Shown: positions 1 to 9,223, counted from the stretch's first letter. The stretch: DNA of 53,432 nucleotides from Streptococcus sp. (GCF_030825805.1 NZ_JAPJPF010000005.1:1-53432), one strand, 5' to 3'. Notes: generated by a model from the sequence alone, not told the origin. A program made the numbers and translations.

Positions 1-2495
1 ACCTTGGTCACGCTTGGGATACAACTTTGCAAGATATCATCATCCGTCAAAAACGCATGCAAGGTTTCGATACCCTTTGGCTTCCAGGGATGGACCACGC
101 GGGGATTGCGACTCAGGCTAAGGTTGAAGAGCGCTTGCGTGGTGAGGGCATCAGTCGTTACGACCTGGGTCGTGAGAAATTCCTTGAGAAAGTCTGGGAA
201 TGGAAAGACGAATATGCCACTACTATCAAGGAACAATGGGGCAAGATGGGTCTCTCTGTAGACTACTCTCGTGAGCGTTTCACTCTTGATGAAGGTCTGT
301 CAAAAGCTGTTCGCAAGGTCTTCGTGGACCTTTACAAAAAAGGCTGGATCTACCGTGGTGAGTTTATCATCAACTGGGACCCAGCAGCTCGCACAGCCCT
401 TTCTGATATCGAGGTGATTCACAAGGATGTCGAAGGTGCCTTCTACCACATGAACTACATGCTGGAAGACGGCTCACGCGCCCTTGAAGTTGCGACAACT
501 CGCCCTGAGACCATGTTTGGGGATGTTGCAGTTGCGGTCAATCCAGAAGACCCACGTTACAAGGATTTGATCGGTAAAAACGTCGTCCTTCCAATCGCTA
601 ATAAACTCATCCCAATCGTTGGAGATGAGCACGCGGATCCTGAGTTTGGTACTGGTGTCGTGAAAATCACACCTGCCCACGATCCTAACGACTTCTTAGT
701 TGGTCAACGCCATAACTTGCCACAAGTCAACGTTATGAATGACGATGGAACTATGAATGAGCTTGCCTTTGAATTTGCGGGCATGGACCGTTTTGAAGCT
801 CGTAAGGCAGTCGTTGCCAAGTTGGAAGAAATCGGTGCCCTCGTTAAAATCGAAAAACGTGTCCACAGTGTTGGTCACTCAGAGCGTACAGGTGTAGTGG
901 TTGAGCCACGCTTGTCTACGCAATGGTTCGTCAAGATGGACCAATTGGCTAAGAACGCCATCGCCAACCAAGACACAGAGGACAAGGTTGAATTCTACCC
1001 ACCTCGTTTCAACGATACCTTCCTCCAATGGATGGAAAATGTCCACGACTGGGTAATCTCACGTCAGCTCTGGTGGGGCCACCAAATCCCTGCTTGGTAC
1101 AATGCTGAGGGTGAAATGTATGTCGGCGAAGAAGCTCCAGAAGGCGACGGATGGACTCAGGACGAAGACGTCTTGGACACTTGGTTCAGCTCTGCCCTTT
1201 GGCCATTCTCAACTATGGGCTGGCCTGATGTGGACTCAGAAGACTTCAAACGTTACTTCCCAACTTCAACCTTGGTAACCGGTTATGACATCATCTTCTT
1301 TTGGGTGTCTCGTATGATCTTCCAATCTTTGGAATTCACTGGCCGTCAGCCATTCCAAAACGTTCTGATCCACGGTCTTATTCGTGACGAGCAAGGACGC
1401 AAGATGTCGAAATCTCTCGGAAACGGGATTGACCCGATGGATGTCATCGAGAAATATGGTGCCGATGCCCTTCGTTGGTTCCTTTCAAACGGTTCTGCAC
1501 CAGGACAAGACGTGCGCTTCTCTTATGAAAAAATGGATGCTTCTTGGAACTTCATTAACAAGATCTGGAACATCTCTCGCTACATCCTCATGAACAATGA
1601 AGGCTTGACCCTTGAGCAAGCAACGGCTAATGTCGAAAAAGTGGTCAACAAGGAAGCTGGAAATGTCACTGACCGCTGGATTCTCCATAACCTCAATGAA
1701 ACGATCGGCAAAGTCACTGAAAACTTTGATAAGTTTGAATTTGGTGTCGCTGGACACATCCTCTACAACTTCATCTGGGATGAATTTGCGGACTGGTACG
1801 TTGAGTTGACCAAGGAAGTCCTTTACAGCGACAACGAAGAAGAGAAAGTCATCACACGTTCTGTTCTCCTTTACACTTTGGACAAAATCCTTCGTCTTCT
1901 CCACCCAATCATGCCATTCGTGACAGAGGAAATCTTTGGGCAAATCTCAGAAGGTTCTATCGTAACCGCAGAATACCCAACTGTCAACTCAGCCTTTGAA
2001 GACCTTGCTGCCCACACTGGTGTAGAAAGTCTCAAAGACTTGATCCGTGCCGTTCGGAATGCGCGTGCGGAAGTAAACGTAGCACCAAGTAAGCCAATTA
2101 CGATTCTTGTTAAGACAAGCGATAGTGACTTGGAAGCCTTCTTTAACAGCAATGTCAACTACATCAAACGCTTCACAAATCCAGAACACTTGGAAATCGC
2201 TTCAACCATCCCTGCACCTGAACTCGCAATGTCAAGCGTCATCACAGGAGCAGAAATCTACTTGCCACTGGCAGACCTCCTCAATGTCGAAGAAGAACTG
2301 GCTCGTCTCGACAAGGAACTGGCTAAATGGCGAAAAGAACTGGATATGGTCGGTAAGAAGCTCTCTAACGAACGCTTCGTAGCCAATGCCAAACCAGAAG
2401 TCGTCCAAAAAGAACGCGACAAACAAGCCGACTACCAAGCTAAGTACGATGCGACCATCGCACGTATTGATGAGATGAAGAAACTCGTGCAATAA
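1..2495 (+). CDS. valS: Valyl-tRNA synthetase, 5'-truncated by the window edge
   Basis: This enzyme charges tRNA-Val with valine in the cytoplasm. The reading frame is open from base 3, and the first visible residues ([11 protein letters not shown]) are the tail of the class I HIGH-type motif, so about 50 N-terminal residues lie outside the window. The class I KMSKS loop is intact ([14 protein letters not shown], around base 1400), as are the large editing/CP1 region before it, the anticodon-binding helical domain, and the C-terminal Val-RS coiled-coil arm (last 65 or so residues, rich in E/K/L with LDKELAKW). The 830 visible residues fit the family length of about 880. The gene ends in TAA, 42 bp before an AT-rich gene of unrelated composition; no convincing intrinsic terminator is visible between them, so the accessory genes downstream may receive read-through. 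Confidence 0.98.
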   Translation, partial: LGHAWDTTLQDIIIRQKRMQGFDTLWLPGMDHAGIATQAKVEERLRGEGISRYDLGREKFLEKVWEWKDEYATTIKEQWGKMGLSVDYSRERFTLDEGLSKAVRKVFVDLYKKGWIYRGEFIINWDPAARTALSDIEVIHKDVEGAFYHMNYMLEDGSRALEVATTRPETMFGDVAVAVNPEDPRYKDLIGKNVVLPIANKLIPIVGDEHADPEFGTGVVKITPAHDPNDFLVGQRHNLPQVNVMNDDGTMNELAFEFAGMDRFEARKAVVAKLEEIGALVKIEKRVHSVGHSERTGVVVEPRLSTQWFVKMDQLAKNAIANQDTEDKVEFYPPRFNDTFLQWMENVHDWVISRQLWWGHQIPAWYNAEGEMYVGEEAPEGDGWTQDEDVLDTWFSSALWPFSTMGWPDVDSEDFKRYFPTSTLVTGYDIIFFWVSRMIFQSLEFTGRQPFQNVLIHGLIRDEQGRKMSKSLGNGIDPMDVIEKYGADALRWFLSNGSAPGQDVRFSYEKMDASWNFINKIWNISRYILMNNEGLTLEQATANVEKVVNKEAGNVTDRWILHNLNETIGKVTENFDKFEFGVAGHILYNFIWDEFADWYVELTKEVLYSDNEEEKVITRSVLLYTLDKILRLLHPIMPFVTEEIFGQISEGSIVTAEYPTVNSAFEDLAAHTGVESLKDLIRAVRNARAEVNVAPSKPITILVKTSDSDLEAFFNSNVNYIKRFTNPEHLEIASTIPAPELAMSSVITGAEIYLPLADLLNVEEELARLDKELAKWRKELDMVGKKLSNERFVANAKPEVVQKERDKQADYQAKYDATIARIDEMKKLVQ

Positions 2496-2537
2496 AGTTG
2501 ATAACATATATTTTTTAGAAAGAGAAGAAAGATTTAA

Positions 2538-3362
2538 ATGGATTTTAAAAATATAGTAGAAATATTGGCCGGTTTTATTACATACGTGATACCTGTTTTA
2601 TCTTTTTTATGGCAAATAAAAAGTGATTCTTCTGATAAAAAACAAATAGAGTCTATTGTGACTAATTATAATAACCAAAACAATTCAAATTTTGACTTTA
2701 AGGATATAAATATTCAAAATGGTTACATTGAAGTTAATAACCCACAGAATATAAATATAGAACTAAGAAATGAACTTGATAAATTTGAGAAGGACAGATT
2801 AGAAGACAAAAAATTTTTATCGAACAATCTATACCTAGTATCTTTTTTGATTATTTTCTTTGTTTTTATTTTCAATTTGATTATTAAAGATTGGAGTGAT
2901 CTCAAAAAAATATCTTCGGTTTGGGAAACGAATATAATTAAAGATAATCTAATTTTATCGTTTGATTCAACTTTGAAGCAAGTGTTATTAATGGCCTTAA
3001 TCTATATTATTTTAGTAGTTATTAAGTACTTACTAGATAAGCAAAGTCTCATCAAAACTTTAGGGTTTATATTAGCTTTTGTTATATACTTATTTACTTA
3101 TTTAGAGATTAAGGATGGTTTTATACAGCTTTTTAAATATCCTATTATTTTATCTGATTTCTCAATGTTTATTTCATTGCTTATAGCATTAATTATTCTG
3201 TTCTTTTTATTCTTTAGTCTGAAAACTCTAATTGAAAGATTATTCAATTTGATTTTAGTATATAAATCCAAAATAAAAACAACACTTATTAACACCATTT
3301 CTTCTATAAGCGTAGTTATTGCTCCAATCTTTATTCTTGTTATCAAATTTATATTTAAATAA
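2538..3362 (+). CDS. Unknown six-helix membrane protein, AT-rich
   Basis: I do not recognise the family. The 274-aa product has about six hydrophobic segments (roughly residues 6-26, 97-116, 149-166, 174-190, 208-230 and 253-272). Between the first and second is a hydrophilic stretch rich in Asn and Ile (residues 40-80, e.g. NNSNFDFKDINIQNG), followed by an acidic/basic helix (KFEKDRLEDKK). Codon use is extremely A/T-biased (Lys AAA, Ile ATA/ATT, Leu TTA), clearly unlike valS upstream and unlike the methyltransferase downstream. It has a usable ribosome site (agagaagaaag) before ATG 2538. It sits between a housekeeping gene and a restriction-modification pair on the same strand, so acquisition with an accessory or defence island is likely, but its function is not shown by the sequence. 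The 169 bp after it is also AT-rich and holds no further gene. Confidence 0.8.
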   Translation: MDFKNIVEILAGFITYVIPVLSFLWQIKSDSSDKKQIESIVTNYNNQNNSNFDFKDINIQNGYIEVNNPQNINIELRNELDKFEKDRLEDKKFLSNNLYLVSFLIIFFVFIFNLIIKDWSDLKKISSVWETNIIKDNLILSFDSTLKQVLLMALIYIILVVIKYLLDKQSLIKTLGFILAFVIYLFTYLEIKDGFIQLFKYPIILSDFSMFISLLIALIILFFLFFSLKTLIERLFNLILVYKSKIKTTLINTISSISVVIAPIFILVIKFIFK

Positions 3363-3531
3363 TAATTACCAATTATTTTGGTGTAATATATACTAATGTT
3401 TACAATAATGATAAATAAAGGATTGAAAATATAATATTAGCTTTAATTGATGAAAAGAATAGGTTTTCTATTATTATACTATCCTTCGTATTTTTATAGA
3501 AAAATCAACAATTTAGAAAGCAGGTTACTAC

Positions 3532-4752
3532 ATGACAAATTCTGTAAGTTCGAACCGACCTGAGAAGTACAACATTGCAGCTTTCTTCTCAGGTGTTGGG
3601 GGAATTGAGTTGGGATTTGAACAGACCAACGAGTTCAGAGTGGTGTATGCCAATGAGTTTGATAAGTATGCACGTCAGACTTATCAGTTAAACTATCCAG
3701 ATACCTATTTGGATGGTCGTGATATTCATGCTGTTCAGCCAGAGGATATTCCAGCTGAGCGCGTGGATGTGATTATGGGAGGCTTCCCTTGTCAGGCCTT
3801 TAGTATTGCGGGTTACCGCAAGGGCTTTGATGATGATCGTGGCGATCTTTTCTTTGAGTTACTTCGTATGATTGAGGGATGCAAACCTCGTGCCATCTTC
3901 ATCGAAAACGTTAAGAACATGGTCGGTCATGATCATGGGAATACCTTCAAGGTTATTCGTGAAGCCTTGACCGAGAACAACTACTTCATCAAGTGGAAGG
4001 TTCTCAACGGGAAAGACTATGGAAATATCCCGCAAAACCGTGAGCGGATCTACATTGTTGGTTTTGACACTAAGGAAGCTTATGACTTATTTGAATTCCC
4101 AGAGGAAATCAAACTAACAACGACCTTGGCTGATGTCATTGATTTTGGTGCCAAGCCTGATGAGGCCTACTATTATCGAGAAGGGAAACAAAATTTCTAC
4201 GACCAGTTGAAGTTTGAAGTGACTAGTCAAGATACGGTTTACCAATGGCGTCGTCAGTATGTCCGTGAAAACAAAAACGGTGTAGTCCCTACCTTGACAG
4301 CCAATATGGGAACAGGTGGACACAATGTTCCATTGATCTTGACAGACAGTGGCGAGATTCGGAAGTTAACTCCCAAAGAAACCTTTAATGTTCAAGGCTA
4401 TCCGAAATCCTTTAAAATCCCTGAAGGGGTTTCCAATGGTCAGCTCTACAAACAGGCTGGAAATAGTGTGGTTGTCCCTGTGATTAAACGCATTGCAGAG
4501 CGGATTGCTTTTGCCCTTAATGAGAGCAATGGGCCGTCTCAACTGGATCGTTCAGGAAAATTTGCGATTATCTATACCAAGATGAATGGTCAGTTTGAAG
4601 GCCAGTCATATGTGAAAGATTTTGTCTCCACTTATGAGGAAGCAGAGAAGAAGATTGCCTCCTATGAGGACGGTCTTGCCATTTTATCTGATAAAGATTA
4701 TTTCAGATTGGTAAAAAAACGTGGAAATTTAGAGTTTTATAGCATTATTTAA
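3532..4752 (+). CDS. DNA (cytosine-5-)-methyltransferase of a type II R-M system
   Basis: The enzyme transfers methyl groups from S-adenosylmethionine to C5 of cytosine in a short recognition site, protecting host DNA from the partner nuclease. The C5-MTase motifs appear in order: motif I FFSGVGGIELGF (residues 18-29), motif IV with the catalytic cysteine GGFPCQAFS (Cys87), motif VI ENVKNM (125-130), motif VIII QNRERIYIVGF (168-178), a target-recognition region (about 180-285, including TLTANMGTGGHNVPL), and motifs IX-X (RKLTPKETFNVQGYP, QLYKQAGNSVVVP). About 65 residues follow motif X (ending GNLEFYSII), a C-terminal extension not needed for catalysis. A TATACT box lies at 3475-3480 and an AG-rich site (gaaagcagg) precedes the start. 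Base composition is near the host average, unlike the preceding gene. The recognition site cannot be read from the sequence; the GTGGHN segment recalls GGNCC/GGWCC enzymes, but only weakly. Confidence 0.95.
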   Translation: MTNSVSSNRPEKYNIAAFFSGVGGIELGFEQTNEFRVVYANEFDKYARQTYQLNYPDTYLDGRDIHAVQPEDIPAERVDVIMGGFPCQAFSIAGYRKGFDDDRGDLFFELLRMIEGCKPRAIFIENVKNMVGHDHGNTFKVIREALTENNYFIKWKVLNGKDYGNIPQNRERIYIVGFDTKEAYDLFEFPEEIKLTTTLADVIDFGAKPDEAYYYREGKQNFYDQLKFEVTSQDTVYQWRRQYVRENKNGVVPTLTANMGTGGHNVPLILTDSGEIRKLTPKETFNVQGYPKSFKIPEGVSNGQLYKQAGNSVVVPVIKRIAERIAFALNESNGPSQLDRSGKFAIIYTKMNGQFEGQSYVKDFVSTYEEAEKKIASYEDGLAILSDKDYFRLVKKRGNLEFYSII

Positions 4753-4771
4753 CGAATTATATAAGTAAGGG

Positions 4772-4797
4772 GACTAGTGAAAAACTAGTCTTCTTTT
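4772..4797 (+). terminator. Stem-loop between methyltransferase and nuclease genes
   Basis: A perfect 7-bp stem GACTAGT/ACTAGTC with a GAAAA loop is followed by TTCTTTTG. It is a short, probably weak intrinsic terminator or attenuator. It could lower nuclease expression relative to the methyltransferase, which is a common need in R-M systems (inference). Confidence 0.5.
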
Positions 4798-4829
4798 GAT
4801 ATACTTAAATAAGAAGTGAGGATTGATTT

Positions 4830-6419
4830 ATGTGGGAACACCTAAAACAAGAACAAAAAGAGAAATACAAGACTCTCATTACCAACTTTGCTAGTCTGAG
4901 TGAGGCCTTTTCTCAGAAAGCAGAAAACGAGGATTCTGATGATCGAGAAAGTTATGTTGCTCCGATTGTCAATTCAAAATTCCAAGAGACTGTTTTTCAA
5001 AAGGCTTTTCATGCTGTCGGTGAGGATATTGCCAATACCTCTTATGATGCTTCGCTTGTCGTTGATGAGCAGCATAAGTATTTGGTTGGGATTAAATCCT
5101 TTGGTTTGGATTCAGGGGATCAAAAGATTGCTCAGTTCAAGAAAGATTCACAGTCTTGGAATGAGCTATTGAGTGAAATTCGATTTCATGCTGAGATTTC
5201 ACCGGACAAGGAGACAGCTGATAAAGAAAATCAAGCTCGTTATGAAAAACTGGCCCGTGAGATTGCGACCTTGCGAAATCAACGGATTGAATCTTCAAAA
5301 GCCCTCATAAAAGGATTTCATTCTGATTCTAGCCATGTGGAAGCAGTTTATCATGTTTTGATGCCGACTTCCAAAGGACACAAGCCTCAGATCCATGTAG
5401 GAGAGACAACTTATCTGCCTGTTGACCTAGACCATCTCAAGATTCTGGGCTCTACGACTAAGAACAATCCAACGAATTTCCGTTTTACAGATGGCCAGCA
5501 TGATTACAAATACACGGCTGCAGATAGTCAGCTCCATATGACCTTTAGGAATAAGGAGATTGTGGTTGATACCTGGGATGTGAATTATGTCGAAGATCCC
5601 TTCTATCTTTTTGAACACCTTCATTTATTGACCTCGGAAAAAAGTGATTCGGAGATTCTTGAGACGGTGTCGTGGGTGATCACAGATCAGCACGGAAATG
5701 TAGAAGAAAATTCTGGCTTTAATGCTTTTAATGGTGGTTCAAAGTTAGCCAAAAAAGATCGCTTGCCACGGATTTTAAAGATTCAGGATAAATTTAAAGA
5801 TAGTCTGGCTCCAGAAGAACTAGCTTTTGTAACCTTCTCTTTGGAAGAAATCCTCTTGAAAAAATGGTCTACCAAGGAAGAAAAAGCTCAGATGAAGTCC
5901 ATTCGTGAGGACTTGATTCGCTTTGTACACGAGACAGGGAACGAAAAACTCATTAAAGAAATTGAACAGCTGGTGTATCGTCCGGTTAGTGAAGTGTATA
6001 TCCCTCTTCCAGACTCCAAACATTTCCATGAGGAGCGTCCAGACTTTTTTGGTAAAGGGATAGGTAGATTTGAGCCAGGTACTAGTAAACTTGCGCTCCC
6101 AAAAGAGGAACGGACATTTAAGCTGCGATTTTTATCATCAGGTGATGTGATTACTGCCTATATCAACCAAGAAGCTGGGAAGGCGATTCAATCAACTGAT
6201 AAGCAAGAAATCCTTGGTAATTGGATTCTTCGTGGGGTCTTTCAGTTAAAAGACCGAGAGATCTTAACGGGTAAGAAATTGTCTCAGCTAGAAATCAATG
6301 GTATCCGTCTTTCCAAATTCAAAAACGGTGAAATCGGCATTGACTTCATCTGGATCGATGTGGACAATCCTCCTGCAGACGCGATTGGTTGGGTTGCGAA
6401 ATCCTCTTCATCTAGGTGA
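4830..6419 (+). CDS. Putative type II restriction endonuclease
   Basis: The 529-aa product has no membrane segment or signal peptide and is encoded 77 bp after the C5-methyltransferase in the same direction, the normal place for the cognate nuclease. I do not recognise a named restriction family. The N-terminal third has a pattern compatible with a PD-(D/E)XK core: FQETVFQKAFHAVG (Glu53), then SYDASL (Asp73) and YLVGIKSFG (Lys89). The usual acidic residue two before the lysine is a glycine, so the core is at best a variant. Residues about 130-300 are mixed alpha/beta and 380-529 form a separate C-terminal region that includes a WILRGVFQL segment. The identity as nuclease rests mainly on context. 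A strong bidirectional terminator follows it. Confidence 0.7.
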   Translation: MWEHLKQEQKEKYKTLITNFASLSEAFSQKAENEDSDDRESYVAPIVNSKFQETVFQKAFHAVGEDIANTSYDASLVVDEQHKYLVGIKSFGLDSGDQKIAQFKKDSQSWNELLSEIRFHAEISPDKETADKENQARYEKLAREIATLRNQRIESSKALIKGFHSDSSHVEAVYHVLMPTSKGHKPQIHVGETTYLPVDLDHLKILGSTTKNNPTNFRFTDGQHDYKYTAADSQLHMTFRNKEIVVDTWDVNYVEDPFYLFEHLHLLTSEKSDSEILETVSWVITDQHGNVEENSGFNAFNGGSKLAKKDRLPRILKIQDKFKDSLAPEELAFVTFSLEEILLKKWSTKEEKAQMKSIREDLIRFVHETGNEKLIKEIEQLVYRPVSEVYIPLPDSKHFHEERPDFFGKGIGRFEPGTSKLALPKEERTFKLRFLSSGDVITAYINQEAGKAIQSTDKQEILGNWILRGVFQLKDREILTGKKLSQLEINGIRLSKFKNGEIGIDFIWIDVDNPPADAIGWVAKSSSSR

Positions 6420-6425
6420 TAAAAG

Positions 6426-6449
6426 AACCTCCTAGTTTTCTAGGAGGTT
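6426..6449. terminator. Bidirectional intrinsic terminator
   Basis: A perfect 10-bp inverted repeat AACCTCCTAG/CTAGGAGGTT with a 4-nt loop lies between the convergent nuclease gene and the DUF5960 gene, whose last codons it overlaps. It is followed by GCTTTGT on the plus strand and CTTTTATC on the minus strand. Confidence 0.85.
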
Positions 6450-6745
6450 GCTTTGTATTCTGTGGAGAGGCTGTGGCCTAGGTAGGTATAAATCCGTGTC
6501 AGTGGAGATTGGGGATGGGTAGAGACGCGAAAATGAAAGTAGTGGTCACGATGATCGCGACTCTGAGTGTGGTGGAGTCTGAAATAGTTGCGCTGGCCTG
6601 TCGACATGGAACGGAGCAGGTCATCTTCTAAAAAGACCAAGGGGGTCGCAGTCGTTGCCAAGCGGTAAAAATCATGCTCGAACTGCTGGTAATTGTCTGA
6701 AAAATAATCGAATTGGAGTTCGTGTTTATTCAGGGCTGGTTTCAT
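6440..6745 (-). CDS. DUF5960 family protein of the UmuC cassette
   Basis: This small soluble protein (101 aa, starting MKPALNKHELQFDYFS) resembles the streptococcal DUF5960 family, whose function is unknown. An in-frame upstream start would give 123 residues, but the ATG at 6745 is preceded at normal spacing by AGGAGA, so it is preferred. It overlaps the end of the YolD-like gene by about 20 bp and is the last gene of the hdiR-umuC cassette. In other streptococci the same small genes follow umuC and are co-induced by DNA damage, so a helper role in translesion synthesis or its control is plausible but unproven. Its coding end runs into the bidirectional terminator. Confidence 0.75.
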   Translation of the reverse strand: MKPALNKHELQFDYFSDNYQQFEHDFYRLATTATPLVFLEDDLLRSMSTGQRNYFRLHHTQSRDHRDHYFHFRVSTHPQSPLTRIYTYLGHSLSTEYKATS

Positions 6746-7097
6746 AGCTAGAATCTCCTGGTTCAATAGAAAAAATAGTCGAAAGAAGGAGAGAGTGGTA
6801 GTGCTGGCCATTTTTAATGAGGACCTCGGAAGGGCTTAAGCTATAGACCTGGCCGTAGTAGACGGCGACTTGATTATCTTGGAGGCTAGAGAGGGAGAGG
6901 TAGGTCTTTTGCTGATAAGCCTGCTCGAGAAGGCAACGGATGTCTTCACTTGAGAGGAGGCGAAGCTCTTCTAGGGAGAGGTGGTTTGTTTGTAAGGCCG
7001 TCGAATGCTCAGAGAGGAAGAAGCCAGTCCACTTAGCCATGCCCCGATCTTGAAAGTCACGTGCCGACTGATAGGGGAGATAAGAACGATCAATCAT
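6726..7097 (-). CDS. YolD-like protein partnered with UmuC
   Basis: The 123-aa protein carries the YolD-like signature near its N terminus (DRGMAKWTGFFLSEH, residues 17-31). YolD-like genes regularly follow Y-family polymerase genes in Firmicutes (e.g. uvrX-yolD and yqjW-yqjX in Bacillus subtilis) and are thought to act with the polymerase. Its start codon overlaps the umuC stop as ATGA (7094-7097), so translation is coupled. The C-terminal half has a short beta-rich segment (VAVYYGQVYSLSPSEVLI) that may form a small barrel. No membrane segment or metal site is visible. Confidence 0.8.
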   Translation of the reverse strand: MIDRSYLPYQSARDFQDRGMAKWTGFFLSEHSTALQTNHLSLEELRLLSSEDIRCLLEQAYQQKTYLSLSSLQDNQVAVYYGQVYSLSPSEVLIKNGQHYHSLLLSTIFSIEPGDSSYETSPE

Positions 7098-8506
7098 GCT
7101 AAGCCATCTAAACCTCCTGCAGAGTGGCCTCCGGTCAGCTTGCTTCGAGCCAGAGCGCGTGAATTTTCTAATAGGGCAGATCCCTTCTGTAGAGAAGCAA
7201 AGCCAAAGCGGTCACGGATGTGGTCAATGGTCTCTTGGAGAGCCTCTTCTCTTTGGGTTTGCTCAGGGTCATCAAATAGGGAAATCAGCTGAAAGCTCTC
7301 CTCTACGAGCTTCCCGTAAAAGACTCCGATCTGCCGGATGGCTCCTCCCTGGTAGTGGGAACGAAAGAGTTGGATGACTTCCTTGCCTAATTGAGCGGTA
7401 GAGTTGGTCGGCTCAATCTTTTGCTGGCAGTGGATGGAAGGGAGCTGTTCCTGTTTGGAGTAGCTGGCGTGGATGGAGACCAATTGGGTCTTTTTCTTTT
7501 CCCGACGTAAGCGGATAGCGACCTGCTCGGCCATCTCCCGAAAAACTAATTCAATATCGCTTTGGCGGTGGTAGTCACGGGGAAGGATTTGCGAATTTCC
7601 TAGACCGTGAGACTTTGGTCGATAGGGGCGATGGACATTGCTTTCGTCAATCCCATGGGCATGGAACCAGAGCTGAACGCCCATGACTCCAAATTCTTTT
7701 TTGAGCTGGTCTGGATTGGCCTGGGCCAGTTCATAGATGGAGTGAATGCCTAGCTTGTTCAGGCGTTTTTCTGTTCGATGGCCAATTCCCCAGAAATCAG
7801 TTAGTTTTTTTATCTGCCAGACACGGCTGGGGACGTCTTCGTAAGACCAGTTAGCCCGCATGGTTTTCTGATGTTTGGCTTCGTTGTCTAGAGCCAGTTT
7901 GGCCAGGAGCGGATTGGCATTGCTCATCCCGACAGTAGCATAGATCCCAGTTTGCTGCCAAATGCGCTTTTGGATCCGAGCAGAAAGGAGATCTAGCTTG
8001 GAGCGTCGGTCTAGCTGAGGATCAGGAATAAAGTAGTTGAGAGAGCTGGTCAAATCGATAAATCCCTCATCGATAGAATAGGGGTAGATATCATCTGGAG
8101 CCGCAAATTCTTGAAAGACTTGTTGGATTTCCATGTTGACCTGGATATAGGCATTCATGCGAGGGGGCACGATAAAGGTGCGCTTGGCCCAACTTTCGAT
8201 GTAGTGGACAAAGGCTGGATCTGTAGGTAGGCCTTGCTTACGGGCCAGGTAGTAATTGAATTTCCTAGTTTTGAGATCAAAGGGCAGATCGTAGCTACGC
8301 CCGACATTTTTCTTTCCAAAGACCTGCTTAAAAACGGGGGAACTGGCTAAGATGAGGCCAGCAGAATTGTCGCTCCGACTCATGACACAAAGAGAAGTCG
8401 TCAAGGGATTGAGGCCGAGGCGGACGCATTCACAACTGGCATAGAAACTTTTCATATCCACAAAAGCAATATCAGACCTTGGCTCACGTGAATAATCAAA
8501 AAGCAT
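7094..8506 (-). CDS. umuC: Y-family translesion DNA polymerase UmuC
   Basis: This is an error-prone DNA polymerase that copies past lesions. The 470-aa protein has the Y-family palm residues in DMKSFYASCE (Asp17) and YSIDEGFID (Asp146, Glu147), a helix-hairpin-helix thumb (FWGIGHRTEKRLNKLGI, about residues 238-254) and a little-finger region containing SHGLGNSQILPRDY. Length fits Gram-positive UmuC/UvrX proteins. The start ATG at 8506 lies 2 nt after the hdiR stop and has a GGAGG site inside the end of hdiR, so the two are cotranscribed. It is expected to be repressed by HdiR and induced when HdiR is cleaved after DNA damage; streptococci lack the classical LexA, so this cassette is a main SOS-like mutagenesis route (known for related species, inferred here). 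Confidence 0.95.
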   Translation of the reverse strand: MLFDYSREPRSDIAFVDMKSFYASCECVRLGLNPLTTSLCVMSRSDNSAGLILASSPVFKQVFGKKNVGRSYDLPFDLKTRKFNYYLARKQGLPTDPAFVHYIESWAKRTFIVPPRMNAYIQVNMEIQQVFQEFAAPDDIYPYSIDEGFIDLTSSLNYFIPDPQLDRRSKLDLLSARIQKRIWQQTGIYATVGMSNANPLLAKLALDNEAKHQKTMRANWSYEDVPSRVWQIKKLTDFWGIGHRTEKRLNKLGIHSIYELAQANPDQLKKEFGVMGVQLWFHAHGIDESNVHRPYRPKSHGLGNSQILPRDYHRQSDIELVFREMAEQVAIRLRREKKKTQLVSIHASYSKQEQLPSIHCQQKIEPTNSTAQLGKEVIQLFRSHYQGGAIRQIGVFYGKLVEESFQLISLFDDPEQTQREEALQETIDHIRDRFGFASLQKGSALLENSRALARSKLTGGHSAGGLDGLA

Positions 8507-8508
8507 GT

Positions 8509-9186
8509 CTAGACCTCCAGAGGGAGGAAGTGGCCAACCACGATACCAACGATTTTTGGTTCATCTTCGTAGGGTGCAAAGAGGTCATCATAGGCTGGGT
8601 TGATAGACTCTAGGCGGAGGCCCTCCTCTTCCCGATAGACTTTTTTGATATAGGTCTTTCCGTTCCACATAAGGGCGTAGACCGCTCCATCATAGTCAAA
8701 TCCTGTCTGTTTCATCAAGGCAACGGAACCGTTTGGATAGCTTGGTTCCATAGAATCTCCAGAGACCCAAGAGGCAAAGTCGTGTTGGATCTCTTGGTCG
8801 AAATAAACGGTCTCGTAGTCGGTCTCATTGTCATAAAAGGTATGACCATGTCCGGCAGCCAAGTCGATAGAGAGGACACGGTAAGGGACCAAAGAGACCA
8901 CTTTTTCTTGCTCTGCTAAGAGTTGGCTAGCCAAGAGATCGACCTTTTTTTGATGGGGCGGGGTTAATAAAGGGTAGGTGAAAAGCGCTGAGCTCTTGTC
9001 GACAAAGTAGTCCTCTTTAACGGAGAGGCGCTTGGCCAACCTCCTGAGATTTTTATCGTGTGGCTCTGCTAAGCCATTCTCCCAACTAGAGTAGGTCTTA
9101 CGACTAATCTCTAAGGATTCGTAGACCTGGGCTTGGGTTAGGCCCAGCTCCAGTCGCCGGTCTTTTAATTTTTTTGCATCAAACAT
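8509..9186 (-). CDS. hdiR: HdiR-type LexA-like autocleaving repressor
   Basis: This is a DNA-binding repressor that inactivates itself on DNA damage. The N-terminal Xre-type helix-turn-helix spans about residues 5-57 (LGLTQAQVYESLEISRKTYS). The C-terminal S24/LexA peptidase domain has the Ala111-Gly112 cleavage pair in DLAAGHGHT, the nucleophile Ser145 in VSGDSMEPSYP, and the general-base lysine in GKTYIKKVYR (Lys181/182), with normal spacing. An upstream in-frame start gives 247 aa, but ATG 9186 has AGGAGA 6 nt upstream, so 225 aa is chosen. It heads the hdiR-umuC-yolD-DUF5960 cassette. A palindromic operator lies between its promoter and its start codon, consistent with autoregulation. Confidence 0.93.
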   Translation of the reverse strand: MFDAKKLKDRRLELGLTQAQVYESLEISRKTYSSWENGLAEPHDKNLRRLAKRLSVKEDYFVDKSSALFTYPLLTPPHQKKVDLLASQLLAEQEKVVSLVPYRVLSIDLAAGHGHTFYDNETDYETVYFDQEIQHDFASWVSGDSMEPSYPNGSVALMKQTGFDYDGAVYALMWNGKTYIKKVYREEEGLRLESINPAYDDLFAPYEDEPKIVGIVVGHFLPLEV

Positions 9187-9198
9187 CTGCATTCTCCT

Positions 9199-9221
9199 AT
9201 GTAATGTTTTAAAAGTTACAT
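9199..9221 (-). promoter_or_regulatory. Probable HdiR operator
   Basis: A 23-bp inverted repeat with perfect outer arms ATGTAA/TTACAT surrounds a TTTTAAAA core. It begins 2 bp downstream of the hdiR -10 box and covers the expected transcription start, an ideal site for autorepression. Assignment to HdiR is inference from position and symmetry. Confidence 0.65.
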
Positions 9222-9223
9222 AT

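Noticed and set aside
1485..1943. 152-aa minus-strand ORF inside valS
   Set aside because: It lies wholly antisense to a strongly conserved housekeeping gene and carries no recognisable domain.
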